Assembly: GCA_016748015.1 (NCBI GenBank)
Contig: JAAOMT010000494.1
Location: 1,028,241 to 1,092,240 of the forward strand
Direction: 5' to 3'
DNA length: 64,000 bases
DNA from: Geosiphon pyriformis
Taxonomy: Eukaryota; Glomeromycota; Glomeromycetes; Archaeosporales; Geosiphonaceae
The position numbers and the translations under genes were made by a program. This document shows positions 50,201 through 61,729 of this stretch, piece by piece. The notes below the pieces were generated by a model. That model saw only the letters and a list, made by a program, of their open reading frames with translations. It made no database searches and had not been told where the DNA came from. The number at the start of each line of letters is the position of its first letter. The first letter of the stretch is position 1.

Positions 50201-50538
50201 GCTGGTCAAGAACGCCTCTAGATGACGCTGAAATTACTCTTGGCCGTGCCTGGGGTCGAGATAATCAGCGTGGAAACGATGTTCAAGATATTGTCAGTAT
50301 GTTGCGGAAAAAAATAGATGAGGGAAAGACAATTGATTACGAGAATGAAGACTTAAGACAATCTGATTCAGCAAGTCGACATGAAAATAGGAGTCAGGAT
50401 AGGAATAACAGTCCGTCTAATCCATTAGGATTACGCAAGTTTAAAGTAGTATCTGGTCTCAAAATTCTTAATGATGTGACTAGTGAATACAATATAGCAC
50501 ATGAAAATATCACAACTTACATGAGCAAAGCTAACTAA
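47252..50538 (+). CDS. Type-I L-asparaginase with C-terminal ankyrin repeats (ASPG-like), 13 exons
   Basis: Hydrolyses L-asparagine to aspartate and ammonia; the layout is that of the 60-kDa lysophospholipase/asparaginase group. Exons: 47252-47438, 47517-47593, 47671-47903, 47972-48027, 48117-48185, 48262-48319, 48398-48425, 48512-48719, 48796-49145, 49230-49392, 49474-49688, 49752-49957, 50025-50538. They give 787 residues with phase kept throughout. The enzyme core shows [10 protein letters not shown] (catalytic Thr75), LHGTDTM (Thr209, Asp210), LTGSQVPI (233-239) and ETYGAGNAP (359-367). Ankyrin-type repeats ([53 protein letters not shown]) span about residues 500-680. The N-terminus is acidic with KRK and KIRR clusters that could be a nuclear signal. 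A run of seven prolines coded by CCA repeats lies near residue 120. No signal peptide, so cytosolic or nuclear. The 49146 donor (GTGACT) and the 49474 exon start are the weakest joins. Confidence 0.93.
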
Positions 50539-50981
50539 CAAGAGAGTTTACAGGATCTAGGGCACACTAATCAACCAAATTTATATTTGCTTTCTGTAGA
50601 AAATTTCTAAACTTGGAATAATTTACTTGATAATTTTTAATATAACATCTGATTTTAGCTTTGAATTTGGCCTAAATTTTGCTCCACAATTTGAAATGCC
50701 ATGAGACTTAACATTTGTTATCGAAAATGATTAATTACAAATGCTAAAAGAAAACCGAAAACTTGGATCCTGGATGATTGTCAATGAGTGAAGCAATTTT
50801 TGGGAAATAATAGGCCATTGTCTTGGCATTATACCTAATATGGTGTGAGGAATTTTTATTTGTATCATCTTGCTGGCCACAAAACTTCACTATCCTTATA
50901 TTGAATGTGATGATCAGTATTTATTTTGTTTCATTCGTCATTTCCCATCATCGTCAGTTAACTTTTGGTATTTTTTAAGAA

Positions 50982-51827
50982 ATGTCTTTAAACCAAAGTT
51001 CTGAGCAACAAATTATCGCCACGAAAGGTAATTTCCCTGACGATCTTCAAGAGACACTATTTAGACAAGTTTTAGGTGTATTTTATCACTCTCTCAAAAA
51101 TTGGGATTATCCACACGTAATAATTTCCAAGATGCAAAAATGGTTCGAAAAAAACCTGAGTAAATACCGTCCAGACCAATTTTACGACCGCTTAAAGTCC
51201 AGACTTGAACAGGATCATGGTATTCAGCATCATGAATACCTTTTAGGAATAATGACACAATATAATCTCGGTATTCGATGTGACCTTGAAAAAGCTTTCC
51301 AATATTACCAAGAAGGAGACTCAAAAGGGGATACGCTTTGCACAGTCAAAATGGGAGTTTTTTTTCAAAATGGATACGGAGAAATCACGAGCCCTCAAAT
51401 GGCTATTGAAAAATTTCAAGCGGCAGCCGATAAGGGGAGTCCAATTGGTTATTGGTATTTGGGCTGGGTTTATATGGATGGTATTGGGGTGACGGCAGAC
51501 CTCCGGAAATCTGTTAAAAATTTTGAAAAGGCAGCATCTTTAAAATATGCTCACGCACCGATTGAAATTGCGACTTTGTACTCGTATGGAGGGACCGGAG
51601 GATTTCTTGAAAATTATCGCAAAGCATTTTACTGGTACTTGTTCACGGCCTCGTCTCCTGATGATTTTCCCGAGTATGAAATTTTGGCAACTAATGCAGT
51701 TGCTGATTTCTACTTTTCTGGGCGAGGTGTTTCAAAAGATGTTCATTCAGCGATTCGGTGGTATCGAAAATTGGAACGTCGTAATTTTAAAATTCATGGT
51801 TTTGGTTCAATATTTCGGAAAAGTTAA
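50982..51827 (+). CDS. Sel1-repeat (TPR-like) protein, single exon
   Basis: A 281-residue protein with no intron. From about residue 78 it carries Sel1-like repeats, alpha-helical pairs that act as protein-interaction scaffolds: HEYLLGIMTQYNLGIRCDLE, then MGVFFQNGYGEITSPQMAIE, YWYLGWVYMDGIGVTADLRK and NAVADFYFSGRGVSKDVHSA with the typical G.GV..D...A..W/Y pattern. The N-terminal 75 residues (FRQVLGVFYHSLKNWDYPHV) are helical without a recognised domain. No kinase or BTB domain is attached, although such fusions are common in Glomeromycotina. No signal peptide. It starts 443 bp after the asparaginase stop, same strand. The end may be frameshifted: a different frame stays open for about 70 codons just beyond. 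Confidence 0.85.
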   Translation: MSLNQSSEQQIIATKGNFPDDLQETLFRQVLGVFYHSLKNWDYPHVIISKMQKWFEKNLSKYRPDQFYDRLKSRLEQDHGIQHHEYLLGIMTQYNLGIRCDLEKAFQYYQEGDSKGDTLCTVKMGVFFQNGYGEITSPQMAIEKFQAAADKGSPIGYWYLGWVYMDGIGVTADLRKSVKNFEKAASLKYAHAPIEIATLYSYGGTGGFLENYRKAFYWYLFTASSPDDFPEYEILATNAVADFYFSGRGVSKDVHSAIRWYRKLERRNFKIHGFGSIFRKS

Positions 51828-52015
51828 AATTTGGCTATTTGATAAATCAGGGATTTGAAAGTATTCGAAGAAAAGCACTTTATGATCGATTTACATTGTT
51901 ACAAAAATATAGGTTAGAAAATGGAAAAAGCTTAAATTTTTTCAGTCCACCCATTTCGTTGCAAAGAAAAGCACTTTATGATGGATTTAGATTGTTACAA
52001 AAATATAGTTTATAA
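51805..52015 (+). pseudogene. Possible frameshifted tail of the Sel1 gene with an internal duplication
   Basis: In the frame shifted against the Sel1 stop, 51805-52015 is open and ends in TAA. It contains two copies of the peptide RKALYD(R/G)F(T/R)LLQKY, from direct DNA repeats at about 51868-51912 and 51964-52008 (45 bp, few mismatches). This looks like former coding sequence whose frame was lost near 51820, but a simple 3'-UTR duplication is possible. Confidence 0.4.
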
Positions 52016-52608
52016 AAATTAATGAGAAATAAATCTTTGGTATCCAGTCTAAAGTGGGTGATATAATGGCAAATAATACATTAAATTATTTTAAATTATT
52101 AAATCCAGGAATCAGAATTTAACCGAGTAGCAACCATTATAGAAAATACCTTGCCATAAATATTATACTCAATTTCCTTGTAAATCTGAATGTAATTAAC
52201 TGCGAAATCGAGAAATAACTATTTTTGAATTATGTTTCATACAAGACGAGATCAAATAACATAGCAAGCTTGGTTAAGTGATTCCTCAAGAATCGATTAA
52301 TTTGTCATTCAAAATCCTTGAATTGTATATTATATTTTATATTTCTGTGGTCTTTTTACATCAAATTTTTTCTTAAATAGGAGCTCTATAACGATAGGTA
52401 TTAATGAAACTATAAGACTTTTCTGCTTGTTTGAATCTGAAGAATAAAAGTACAGTATTTTAGGAGCTATTCGATTTTAGGGAGTGTCATGTCATGTCTC
52501 AATTAAACTGACGCATTACGGTGGGAATTGAGATTTTCCTTTAAATTACCATACTCGTCTTCTCAGAATTCTCACTAAAAAGAACTGAGCAACCACTCTT
52601 GCCATTAC

Positions 52609-52650
<42 letters not shown>

Positions 52651-55193
52651 CGTTCATTTTTAACTGCCTTTATTAGAAAATCGGGAAGACTTTTCACAAA
52701 GCGAGATACTTTTTTCAAAAATTATTATTTCATTCAAAAACAAACAAAAAAATGCGCAAAGTATTGAAATTTGCCAATTACAATTACACTTTTTAAAACA
52801 TCCTCTCTCCAAAGTATCAAAATTTCTATGAGCCTGAATGTTCGAGTACAAAATTTCACAGTAAATGATTAGCTTAATTTTGTTTTTGTTTTTTTTCGGG
52901 AGAGAAATAACTTTTTTTATGAAACTCAAATTTCAAAGTGAAATTTTTATTTTACGATTTATGTGCATCAATTTCATTTGAAAATTTTTATATAGCTTTG
53001 TTCCAAAAAAAATAACACACAAACACAATTTATTGCTTTAGATTCAAAATATTTTTCGGGAATGGTTCAATTATTTCTTTATCTATAAAATAAAAATCCA
53101 TTACTATAATATGTCACTTTCTCTTTTCTTGTTGAGTTTTCGCCAGGTGATTTTACATATTCAAGTATTTGTACAAGAGTGAAGTTTTTTTTTTTGAACA
53201 AAATAAAATCTTCTATGAGCCAAAGGTATTGAAAAGATTGAAGGCTTTTTGCAAATTATAATTTACATTTTTTTTTTTCAAATTTCTTATATAGGTTTCA
53301 AAATAACTAACAAAATATTTTTATCTGAAAAAGCAAACATGTAACAAATGAATAAAAAGTTGCAAATCAGAGTTTTTAGGCTGTTCATTTTAAATTTTTA
53401 TATAAAAATATTTATTTTCTATCAATAAAAATTTTAAGAGGTATAAGTTTTGAGAAAGCTAGGATTTTTGGTTAAAAACTTTCCAAAATCATATATATAT
53501 ATATGAAAAATTCTTGGGAATGTTTTATATTATGATTGAAAATTTTAAAAATAAGAAAATTTTTTTTGTTTCTATTTGTGAATTTGTTAACCTGTGAAAA
53601 TAATTTTCTATTTTTTTTTGTGGTAAAGAAAAATTTTCAGAGGGTGAGAATTTTTAAATTGAAGGGAGATAATTTGTTAAAAATGGTTCAATTTTTTAAA
53701 AAAACTTTTATTTCTTTTATTTAATTGATCAAAATCAATTTGTTAACTTATAAAAAGCATCTGATTATTTGATCAAAACAAAATGACAAATATACTAAAA
53801 CTAGAAATATAAACAAAACTGTGAACTCATTTTAATCAATATTTTTTATAAGTATTAAAAATTTCCTGCTAAATGGAAAATGAGAAATTACAGCTTATTT
53901 AAAATGGATATAAATTTCTCGGAGTTGTTTGTAATTTGTAATAATAATTTGAACTTTAAAATCAAAAAAATATTCTTATCTTCTAAAAAATTTATTAGAT
54001 GAATAATCATGGTGTAAATTTTTTTTGAAAGAAAAACAAATTAAAGCAACAAATATTCAAATGATATTAGCATTTTGAAGAAAAAGTATATGTAACATGA
54101 TCTTAAATAATGACTAAGATAAAAACTTTCGTTTCTAATACTCTTTTAGGAATTATAAAGACCTTTTATTTTAAATTTTTACAAGTATAAATATAGAATA
54201 TCCAAGTGTTTAATCGATCAGCTGATTAAAAATTCTAAAATTATTACTTAAATGCGTAAAAATAACCAAAAAAATAGATTTTCAAACAACGTGGACGCTT
54301 AATTTCATTTTCATGGTATTTTTTCAATCTAAAAACTTTATAAAAATTCATATTAAAACATATTTTAAAAACACGTACTTATTGCCCTTTTTTGAATAAA
54401 TTACTTGATTTTTGAAGAAATAACCTATTTCGATTCAAGTCTTGTTATCCATAAAAATCAATTTAAATGAAAAATTATCCATTATTGATTTGTGAAATGA
54501 TATAACTTTTTTTCTTGAAATCCCGCTTTTTTAAAGTTCTCCAAAATGTCAATGGTGTAAATATTTGTTGGTATCACCTAATTTGAATAACAAGTCTTAA
54601 TTCACTATCCCTGAAGATATATTTGATGCAATAAACTAAAACCCGTGAAAATCAAACCGTGTTCATCAACAAAGAATAATACTCGTTAACTCGGTCATTT
54701 ATTTAAAAAATTTAAGCTTGCGTCCCAGAGCTTTATAAATTTTAATGATTAATCAGGGCGAGCTAAAATGAGAAATAAAAAATATAGTTTCAATAAAGAA
54801 GTTTAATTTTAGTAACAAGTATTAAAAAGTTTGTTTCTTCATTCATACATACATACATACATACATACATTCATACATACATACATACATACATACATAC
54901 ATACATACATTCATTCATTCGTTCGTTCGTTCGTTCGTTTGTTTAAGTTTTGAGGAGACAATTTAAAATAATGATCATAGGTCTATTAAGCATTCCAAGA
55001 TTTTCAAATTTTTTATCTTCAACCTTCTTTCCGATTATCAAATCTTTTCCATTTTGAAAATTAATTTTAAATTATTTCCGGATAAATTATATTTTCATGA
55101 ATCCGATATTAGCCGAGAAACGAAGAAAAGGAAACACATTTTAAACCAGATTACTAACAAGGTGCGTTTTTTCGTACAATGGGATAGTAATAA

Positions 55194-55244
<51 letters not shown>

Positions 55245-55902
55245 GTAGTATTAGTAGTAGTATTAGTAGTATTAGTAAATAATAATTAATTGCTCTTACA
55301 AAACCATGAATCCTTTTCTAAGCTTTAACAAATAACCTCTCTTTTTTGTGAGAAAAAAAACAAAAAAGCTCTAAATTTTAGAGTGTCAGCTTCCAAGATT
55401 TCTTGTTTAATTTTCCGATGCTGCTGACATTTCAAAACATGATCTAAACAATTTCGGAAAAGTAGCTTACTGAGATTTGCTATCTAAACAAGGAAAGTAA
55501 AAAAAGTTCAATTTGCATTAATTGAAACCTTTATCCGGCTGTGAAAGATTTGTTACATTATAATTAAAAAATAATAAATTAACGGAAATCAAAGTCAAAA
55601 TGTAAATCTTGCTTACGATAAATACAAGCGGTTTATCTCAACTCTCTTATTTTTTTTTTTCCTTTACTTTTACTTACTCACTCACTCACTCACTCTTCCC
55701 CATCATTTTTTTTTCTCATGCTACATTTTTCAACTTGCGTTTAAACCGCTGACCGAAAGTGGATTAATCATCGTCATCATATTATCGTCATCATAATAAT
55801 AATAATCATGATCATTATTCCACCATTTCATAAAGTAAATACCATTGATACAATATTTTTAAAATATAATTTATTTCTTAAAAAGGTTTTCCAAGTTCGA
55901 CC
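52016..55902. other. AT-rich intergenic region with microsatellites
   Basis: No gene recognised over 3.9 kb. Simple repeats: (TTA)n 52606-52650; (CATA)n passing into (TTCA)n and (TTCG)n 54842-54950; (AAT)n passing into (AGT)n 55186-55277; (ACTC)n 55677-55694. The stretch 53000-54400 is dense in A/T with short T-runs. Confidence 0.6.
54842..54950. repeat. Compound tetranucleotide microsatellite (CATA)n-(TTCA)n-(TTCG)n
   Basis: Perfect or near-perfect ACAT units, interrupted by TTCATAC, run into TTCATTCATTC and then GTTCGTTCGTTCG. The motif changes one base at a time along the array (CATA, CATT, CGTT), as expected of stepwise mutated slippage tracts. Confidence 0.9.
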
Positions 55903-57033
55903 ATGACAACATATTCACCACCTGTCGTGCTATTTATCCTGCTACAGACAATAAGTCTTGTCTTGCTTCTCATTCTCATATTTTTAATTTTTAAATCAAA
56001 AACCTATTTTACAAAATGGACATTACTTCAACTGTGCATATGTGTATTTGTGAACCAATTCGCCAATCTTCCCGCAATATTGGTATATGGCGATGACTTG
56101 CAAAAAAAAGCTTTCGACACTCCATTATGTATAATACAGCAGAAAGTTGCTTTATTCTCTTTTTATCCCATGCAATTTCTTGCTTGTGCTCTGGCCTTCT
56201 ACCTATGGTATGCGACTCTCAAGTTAGATTTAAAGATTGAGGAAAATTGTTTCTGGTATGCTACGTGTGGTATTTGGGTTCTTAATGCCATGCTACAAGC
56301 TTTTATTTGGGCCTCGGCGCATAGTAGACCACATTGGGGAGTTGTTGCGAATGCATTATATTGTCAAGGTGCTGGTGATTGGCTGGCATTTTCGATACCA
56401 ACAATAATAGTGTCAGTTATAGCAGCATTTTTTGCATGTAAGTTATGGTGGTGGTGTTCGCACACCTATGAAAAAATGTTCTTAATTTCTCATTCTTATC
56501 TTCAAAAGCTGACAAGGAAATCTCTTTTATATTGATATATTTGTTTTTTCTTATTTAGGTCATTCGAGTTTACTAACCATTACTCGTTGGCGACAATTCA
56601 CACAAAAACAAAGCAGAGGAACAGCAATACAACTTGGATTGGCTGTTCGACTATGCGTTTGTAGCTTATTATATGCGGCAATTTTACTAGCATCATATGT
56701 ACCAAGAGTTATCAAACAAATGAATAATATTCCAGACCCGAATCAGATAACCTTGGCCGAATTTTCTGGCAGTTGCGCGTAAGTTTACTAGTAACCAAGA
56801 TTTTTGATCATTTCTTGCAAAAAAAAAAAAAAAGTACATCATCTAATTTTTTTTTTAATAGAGGGACCATACTCTTTCTCATATTTGGGACAACACGTTC
56901 AGCTGCCGTATTTCTACCATGTTGTTATTATACACCTCCAGATACTCGGAGAAAGAATGTTTTATCGTTTAACAATCCATTCGCCAGTCAACAAAAAAAG
57001 CTGGAAACCATTGTATATCTACCGAAAGATTGA
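55903..57033 (+). CDS. Seven-transmembrane GPCR-like protein, three exons
   Basis: Exons 55903-56437, 56559-56778 and 56862-57033 with GTAAGT donors and TTAG/ATAG acceptors join in phase to a 308-residue protein. Seven hydrophobic helices are visible: residues about 9-30, 38-60, 78-103, 115-138, 158-178, 199-222 and a last one in exon 3 (ILFLIFGTTRSAAVFL). The N-terminus before helix 1 is only about 8 residues, and the C-tail is about 40 polar residues ending KKLETIVYLPKD. A WRQFTQKQSRGTAIQLGLAV segment forms a basic third intracellular loop before helix 6, the usual G-protein contact. Cys residues in loops (near 76 and 154) could form the extracellular disulphide. Topology and size fit a fungal receptor of the cAMP/glucose-sensor-like type, but no family motif proves a ligand. 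ATG context and helix 1 support the start. Confidence 0.85.
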
Positions 57034-57771
57034 TGAGTACATCCCTTATAAGAGAGAGAGAGAGAGAGAGAGAGAGATAAGGATTGGAGTAGTCATTGAT
57101 TGACTAATACATATCAACGATAACATTTTACCATTGTTGCTATTGTTCTTTGATGAGTCTCCTTTTGTCAAATTGTAAATATTCATACTTTATTTAATTT
57201 TAATTTTGCTAAAGACTTGAAATATTCATCGAGCGAGAACAAACATCAACTTTTCATTTTTAAAATTTGTATTTATCTAGCATTTAACCAATGACATACT
57301 TCTTGAAAAAAGAAGGTTTTAATAGATTTGGGATTAGAATTAATATATATTTTTATCAGATTATATCTTAAAAGTGTGACCTTTATGAATTTTAGCAATT
57401 AAACATATACAATATATGACAGATTTTTTCAAAAGATGAGTGGAAAATTTGTTGCCATTATGATGTTCCTCTGGAAAAAAAATTAAAAATTGTCGATATA
57501 CATTCATTTGTTCTCTTTTAAAAATTCTCAGGGAATTTCCACGATTAACAAGATCTGTATTTTTTGAAAGTTTTCTCCGGGAATATTTAACAAATAAACA
57601 AAAATCGGGATAATAAATAATAATAATAATAATAAATAATGATAATTAAAGAATGTCGAAACTCGAGATCGATTTTTTTCCTTTTCAATAATGATTCATT
57701 TTTTAATTGATAACTTTTCGGGATTGTGTCAAAAAAATACAAATACGTGATAATTAAATGTAATAGAGGGG

Positions 57772-57804
57772 AGTGGTGGTGGTGGTGGTGGTGGTGGTGG
57801 TGGT
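57772..57804. repeat. (GGT)n microsatellite
   Basis: Eleven GGT units in a row within AT-rich DNA, the only strongly G-rich strand-asymmetric tract in the window. Runs of GG at 3-base spacing can form two-tetrad G-quadruplexes. Confidence 0.85.
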
Positions 57805-58201
57805 AGGTGTATAATTAAGATCTTTATTTATTTATACCGGGGAAAGGCTTTTTTAAAAAGATTTAAGGTTTTTGTTTCAAGAATAATTAAAGAATGAGTC
57901 GATATTAAATTTCATTTTCAAAAAAAAGAAAAAGGTTTTAATGTTAAAAATTGATTTTTCATAAAAGAAAATTTTATTTTCATAAATATTGTACATGAAA
58001 AGATTACATCTTATATAAATAATAATGAAATGAGATGAGTAAAATGAATAATAATTCCAAAAAAAAAAGTATCAAAATAAATAAGTTAAATATATATTAA
58101 ATATGATTGATTTGTAAAATGTAAAAAATTTATCATGAATTATATAATAAATTTTAAAATATTGACAAGTTTAAATTGTATATATAGTTTTATTAGTAAA
58201 A

Positions 58202-58226
58202 AACAAAAACAAAAACAACAACAACT

Positions 58227-58258
<32 letters not shown>

Positions 58259-58312
58259 AACAATAACAATAACAATAACAATAACAACAACAACAACAAC
58301 AAAAACAATAAC
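58202..58312. repeat. (CAA)n / (CAATAA)n microsatellite
   Basis: A 110-bp array of CAA units with a middle block of alternating CAATAA. On the opposite strand it gives an open frame of Cys, Tyr and Phe codons, which is an artefact of the repeat. Confidence 0.9.
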
Positions 58313-59609
58313 AATACTCCATTAAATTTAAAATTAATTAAATTGAAAAGTTTTGAATAAATAATATATATATATTAATAAAATAATCTTTTATTTTTAT
58401 AATAATTTTAAATTATATTTTATTTTTTAAAAAAAAATTGATATTTTTTTGGAATCAGATAAAAAATATGTTTTATATATTAATTTTATCAACATGATAT
58501 TCATTGAATATTATCAAAAACTTTGTGTTTAATCATACTTGAAAAATATGAATTATAAAGTAAAATGAACATAAATTTTTTACGAAAAAAAATCTTTAAA
58601 AACATAGATCGAACATCATTTATTCAAATTTGAAGTTGGGATTAATAAATATATAGACATTTATAATAAATAAATTAACTTGATACTTTAAATATTTTTT
58701 ATTTTTAATTGAAAAAAAAAAAAATTTTTTTTTACAAACATCTCATATTTCAAGATTTTCACTGCATTCCTTACATATATCTCGGTCGAATTTTTTTTTT
58801 TAGTCATTATTCACTTACCAACTTTAGAACAACTTTTACATCATCATCAACAATAATGCAAGTTTATGTTATAACACTGGGTTTCACCTTCAAGTAAAGA
58901 AAATCGTTAAAGAATTTTAACGATTTCCTAATTTGTAATACTTTATCTAATAAAGAAGTGGAAAGATGTCATGATCTTTCACATTCAATGTAAAAAGTCA
59001 TGAAAATCAGGTTTCTCGAGAAGTCATTTTTGGAAAAAAACAATATTGTTAACTCTGAGCTCGGACGCGTATAAAGCTATTAAAAATTTAATATTGTCAT
59101 ATAAAAAAGTATATCTTTACCTTTTAAAGGTCAGAAATAGCTTTTGAAGTAAATCATTACTTTTTAAATTCCAATAAATATTTAAAGTCTACCAGTTTTT
59201 TGAATTTTATTTCAATTTTGAGAACTTTATTCAAAAATATTTAATAGAAAAAGTTATATATAGCTGAACTTTTTATTTATTTATTTATTTAGGTTACTAC
59301 TACTATTAATAAAACAAATATCAAGTTCTATGAGTAATATATGTTATAAGCAAAAGGTAAATGCAAACAATCACCATTCAAATTAATGGCTGAAACAGTT
59401 TCACAACATTTATATGTTAGAAAAAGAAGAAGAAGAAGAAGTGAAAATTGTTTTTGTTTTGAATCGAAATGTCTTTTGGAAAATGAAACAACGATAGATT
59501 TTAACCCTGAAACTTTGATTTATTCTAATAGAAGATCATATCCTAATTTCTAATTATTAAGTGACCACAATGATATTTGTTTGATTTTTAGTTTAAAAAA
59601 AAATAAAAA

Positions 59610-59645
<36 letters not shown>

Positions 59646-60174
59646 CATTTTTTTTTTATTTTGAAACAAAAATATCTCTAATGACAGAAATCCCTTAAAT
59701 ATTAACAAATCAAAAATTGTCTTTCTTTAAATCTATATAAATTCGATATTAGTGATGATGATGATGATGATTCTTTATCTGAAGATTTTCAATCGGGTAG
59801 CTTTCATTGATAAATTTTCTGAAACAAAAAGTTTCTCGTTTCGAAATTTCACACTTTTTGGATCGAAGAAAGAAATTTCACCTCAGCCTTACGTTTTATA
59901 TCCCATGCATAAAAATTTTATTAACTTTATATATATATATATCTGTCTAAGCTTGATCATGAGGGATATATATATATATAGGTTGAATGAATCAAACTAT
60001 ATTAGACTCTATTCAGATTCTTTTTATGACTTTTTTTTTTTTTTTCTTACATTTGAAGATTTTCTATTTTTAAAAAATTGAAATCAAAGAAAAAAAATTT
60101 ATTTGTCTATTTTATAAAATTTTTAAAAAAATATTAATATATTATTATTCAAACAAATATTTTCATTTTTCAAC

Positions 60175-60223
<49 letters not shown>

Positions 60224-60841
60224 TATATTAATTATATAAAATGTTGATTATATAAATTGATTAATTATTATTATATAAAAGTTTATTTGTATTCGAAATA
60301 AAAAATAAAATAAAATAAAATAAAATAAAATAAAATAAATTCAATGTTATTTAAAATATACATATATATATACATATATATATTTAAATAATTAATTACA
60401 ATCATAATTTTTTATATTTTCATAAAAATTTATTTAAATTAATCTTTTTCTCAAATAATAAAGTGAAAAAATTTTACCTTAATTACCCATAAAAGGAATT
60501 ATAACAATTCTTGGTAAAGAAACGAAAATCTGCATGTTTCTTAAAATATATCAAAGATCGTATGCATGAATTTACTTTTTAAATGCTATTACCCGACAAT
60601 TTAAGTTCAAACAGTATGCTTTTTAGCTTGTTTTAATTTTTTCTGCATTTCATTAAAAACTTAATAAAGCTAAAAAGTCTAATAAATATATATATACATA
60701 CATTTATTACTGATTAGAAAGGTTAATCTAATAATTTTCTTAAATTTATGCACAAATGAAAAAAGTTTATGAACGCGTATCAAAACTTTTGCATTATTGA
60801 TAAAAGATTATCATGCATTAGTGCTGATCTTCCTGGCATAA

Positions 60842-60842
<1 letters not shown>

Positions 60843-60893
<51 letters not shown>

Positions 60894-60906
60894 AATAATA
60901 ATAATA
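60843..60906. repeat. (CAA)n-(TAA)n microsatellite next to the Nudix relic
   Basis: About 17 CAA units followed by four ATA units, ending 25 bases before the ATG of the Nudix pseudogene. Confidence 0.9.
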
Positions 60907-60931
60907 TAACTATGCCAAATCAAGAGCAAGA

Positions 60932-61729
60932 ATGTACTCTATCCCCAATTTTGATTTTTCTGCTCTAACTTTATCTAACCAAAATTTCAAAGCGCCGGTA
61001 AAATGTTTAGAGCCACGAGTTGGACTAGAGGTATTTGTTACTCGAGAAGGGAGGTTCTTTATAGGCAAACGAAAAGGGTTTCACGGCTCAGATATGTTTT
61101 CTGAAGGTATGATAGCAACACAAAATTCTGCAAGAATATGAGTAATAATAATTTTGTTGTTCATGTCATCATATAAATGCTACAAAATGAACATGGCAAC
61201 TTCCTGGAGGTAAGTCGTATTAATCAAAAAGTATTTAAAACATCTTTTTCGTAAAAATTTTTTATAAAAACTCATGTTAATTTTTTTTAGGAAATTTAGA
61301 ATTTAGTGAATCTTTCCAAGATTTTTCGAGTCGTAGGTTTTTTTTTCGTTATTCTTTTTGCTTTTGAATGAATATCTTTGATCTTATATATTTTAATGTA
61401 TATAATCCTGATCTAAATTCCGTAGGAAAAATACTTGAAGAAAAAAACCTCATCATTCACAATATCAGATATCATACTACAACCAAAAAGACCCAATGCC
61501 CGAATCGAATAAGCATTATGTCGATATTTTCATGTGCGCCGAATCGGTTGATATTAATGCGAAACTAATTGTGAGCATCCTTTTAAATTTCTTTGGTCAA
61601 ACTTGGCTATCTTTAAACTTTCATTTTTTTATAGGCTAAAGACAAGGTGATTCTAAAATTTTCTCATCTTTATTTCAGGTGATGTAACCAGATAAATGCG
61701 AAATTTGGGATTTGATAACCTTGGATTAA
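60932..61729 (+). pseudogene. Broken Nudix hydrolase gene
   Basis: Pieces of one Nudix protein lie in order. VGLEVFVTREGRFFIGKRKG is at 61019-61078. TWQLPGG (61190-61209) is followed by an intron (61210-61290). GNLEFSESFQDFSSR (61291-61332) is followed by an intron (61333-61425). KILEEKNLIIHNIRYHTTT is at 61428-61484, and a late part MPESNKHYVDIFMCAE (about 61496-61545) appears only after a frame change near 61486. An exon at 61679 reads PDKCEIWDLIT. Damage: no AG acceptor precedes the TWQL exon; the Nudix box (G x5 E x7 REuxEE) has Lys for the metal-binding Glu of RE (RKILEE); the A-run at 61483-61489 shifts the frame; and TAA codons occur at 61685 and about 61727. It would have cleaved a nucleoside-diphosphate-linked substrate. 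A misassembled but active gene is unlikely given several independent lesions. Confidence 0.8.

Larger units (their letters stand above)
57034..60931. other. Intergenic region rich in simple repeats
   Basis: Nothing coding recognised. Simple repeats: (GA)n 57050-57077 just after the receptor stop; (GGT)n 57772-57804; (CAA)n/(CAATAA)n 58202-58312; (TTA)n 59611-59645; (GAT)n 59752-59770; (AAT)n 60175-60220; (AAAAT)n 60296-60339; (CAA)n 60843-60906. Between them are A/T-rich unique stretches. Confidence 0.65.

Noticed and set aside
57034-57103. Arg-Glu repeat peptide after the receptor gene
   Set aside because: It comes from the (GA)n microsatellite in a frame that competes with exon 3 of the receptor.
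58140-58322. Minus-strand frame rich in Cys and Tyr resembling a metallothionein-like peptide
   Set aside because: It is the translation of the (CAA)n/(CAATAA)n microsatellite and has no other coding signal.
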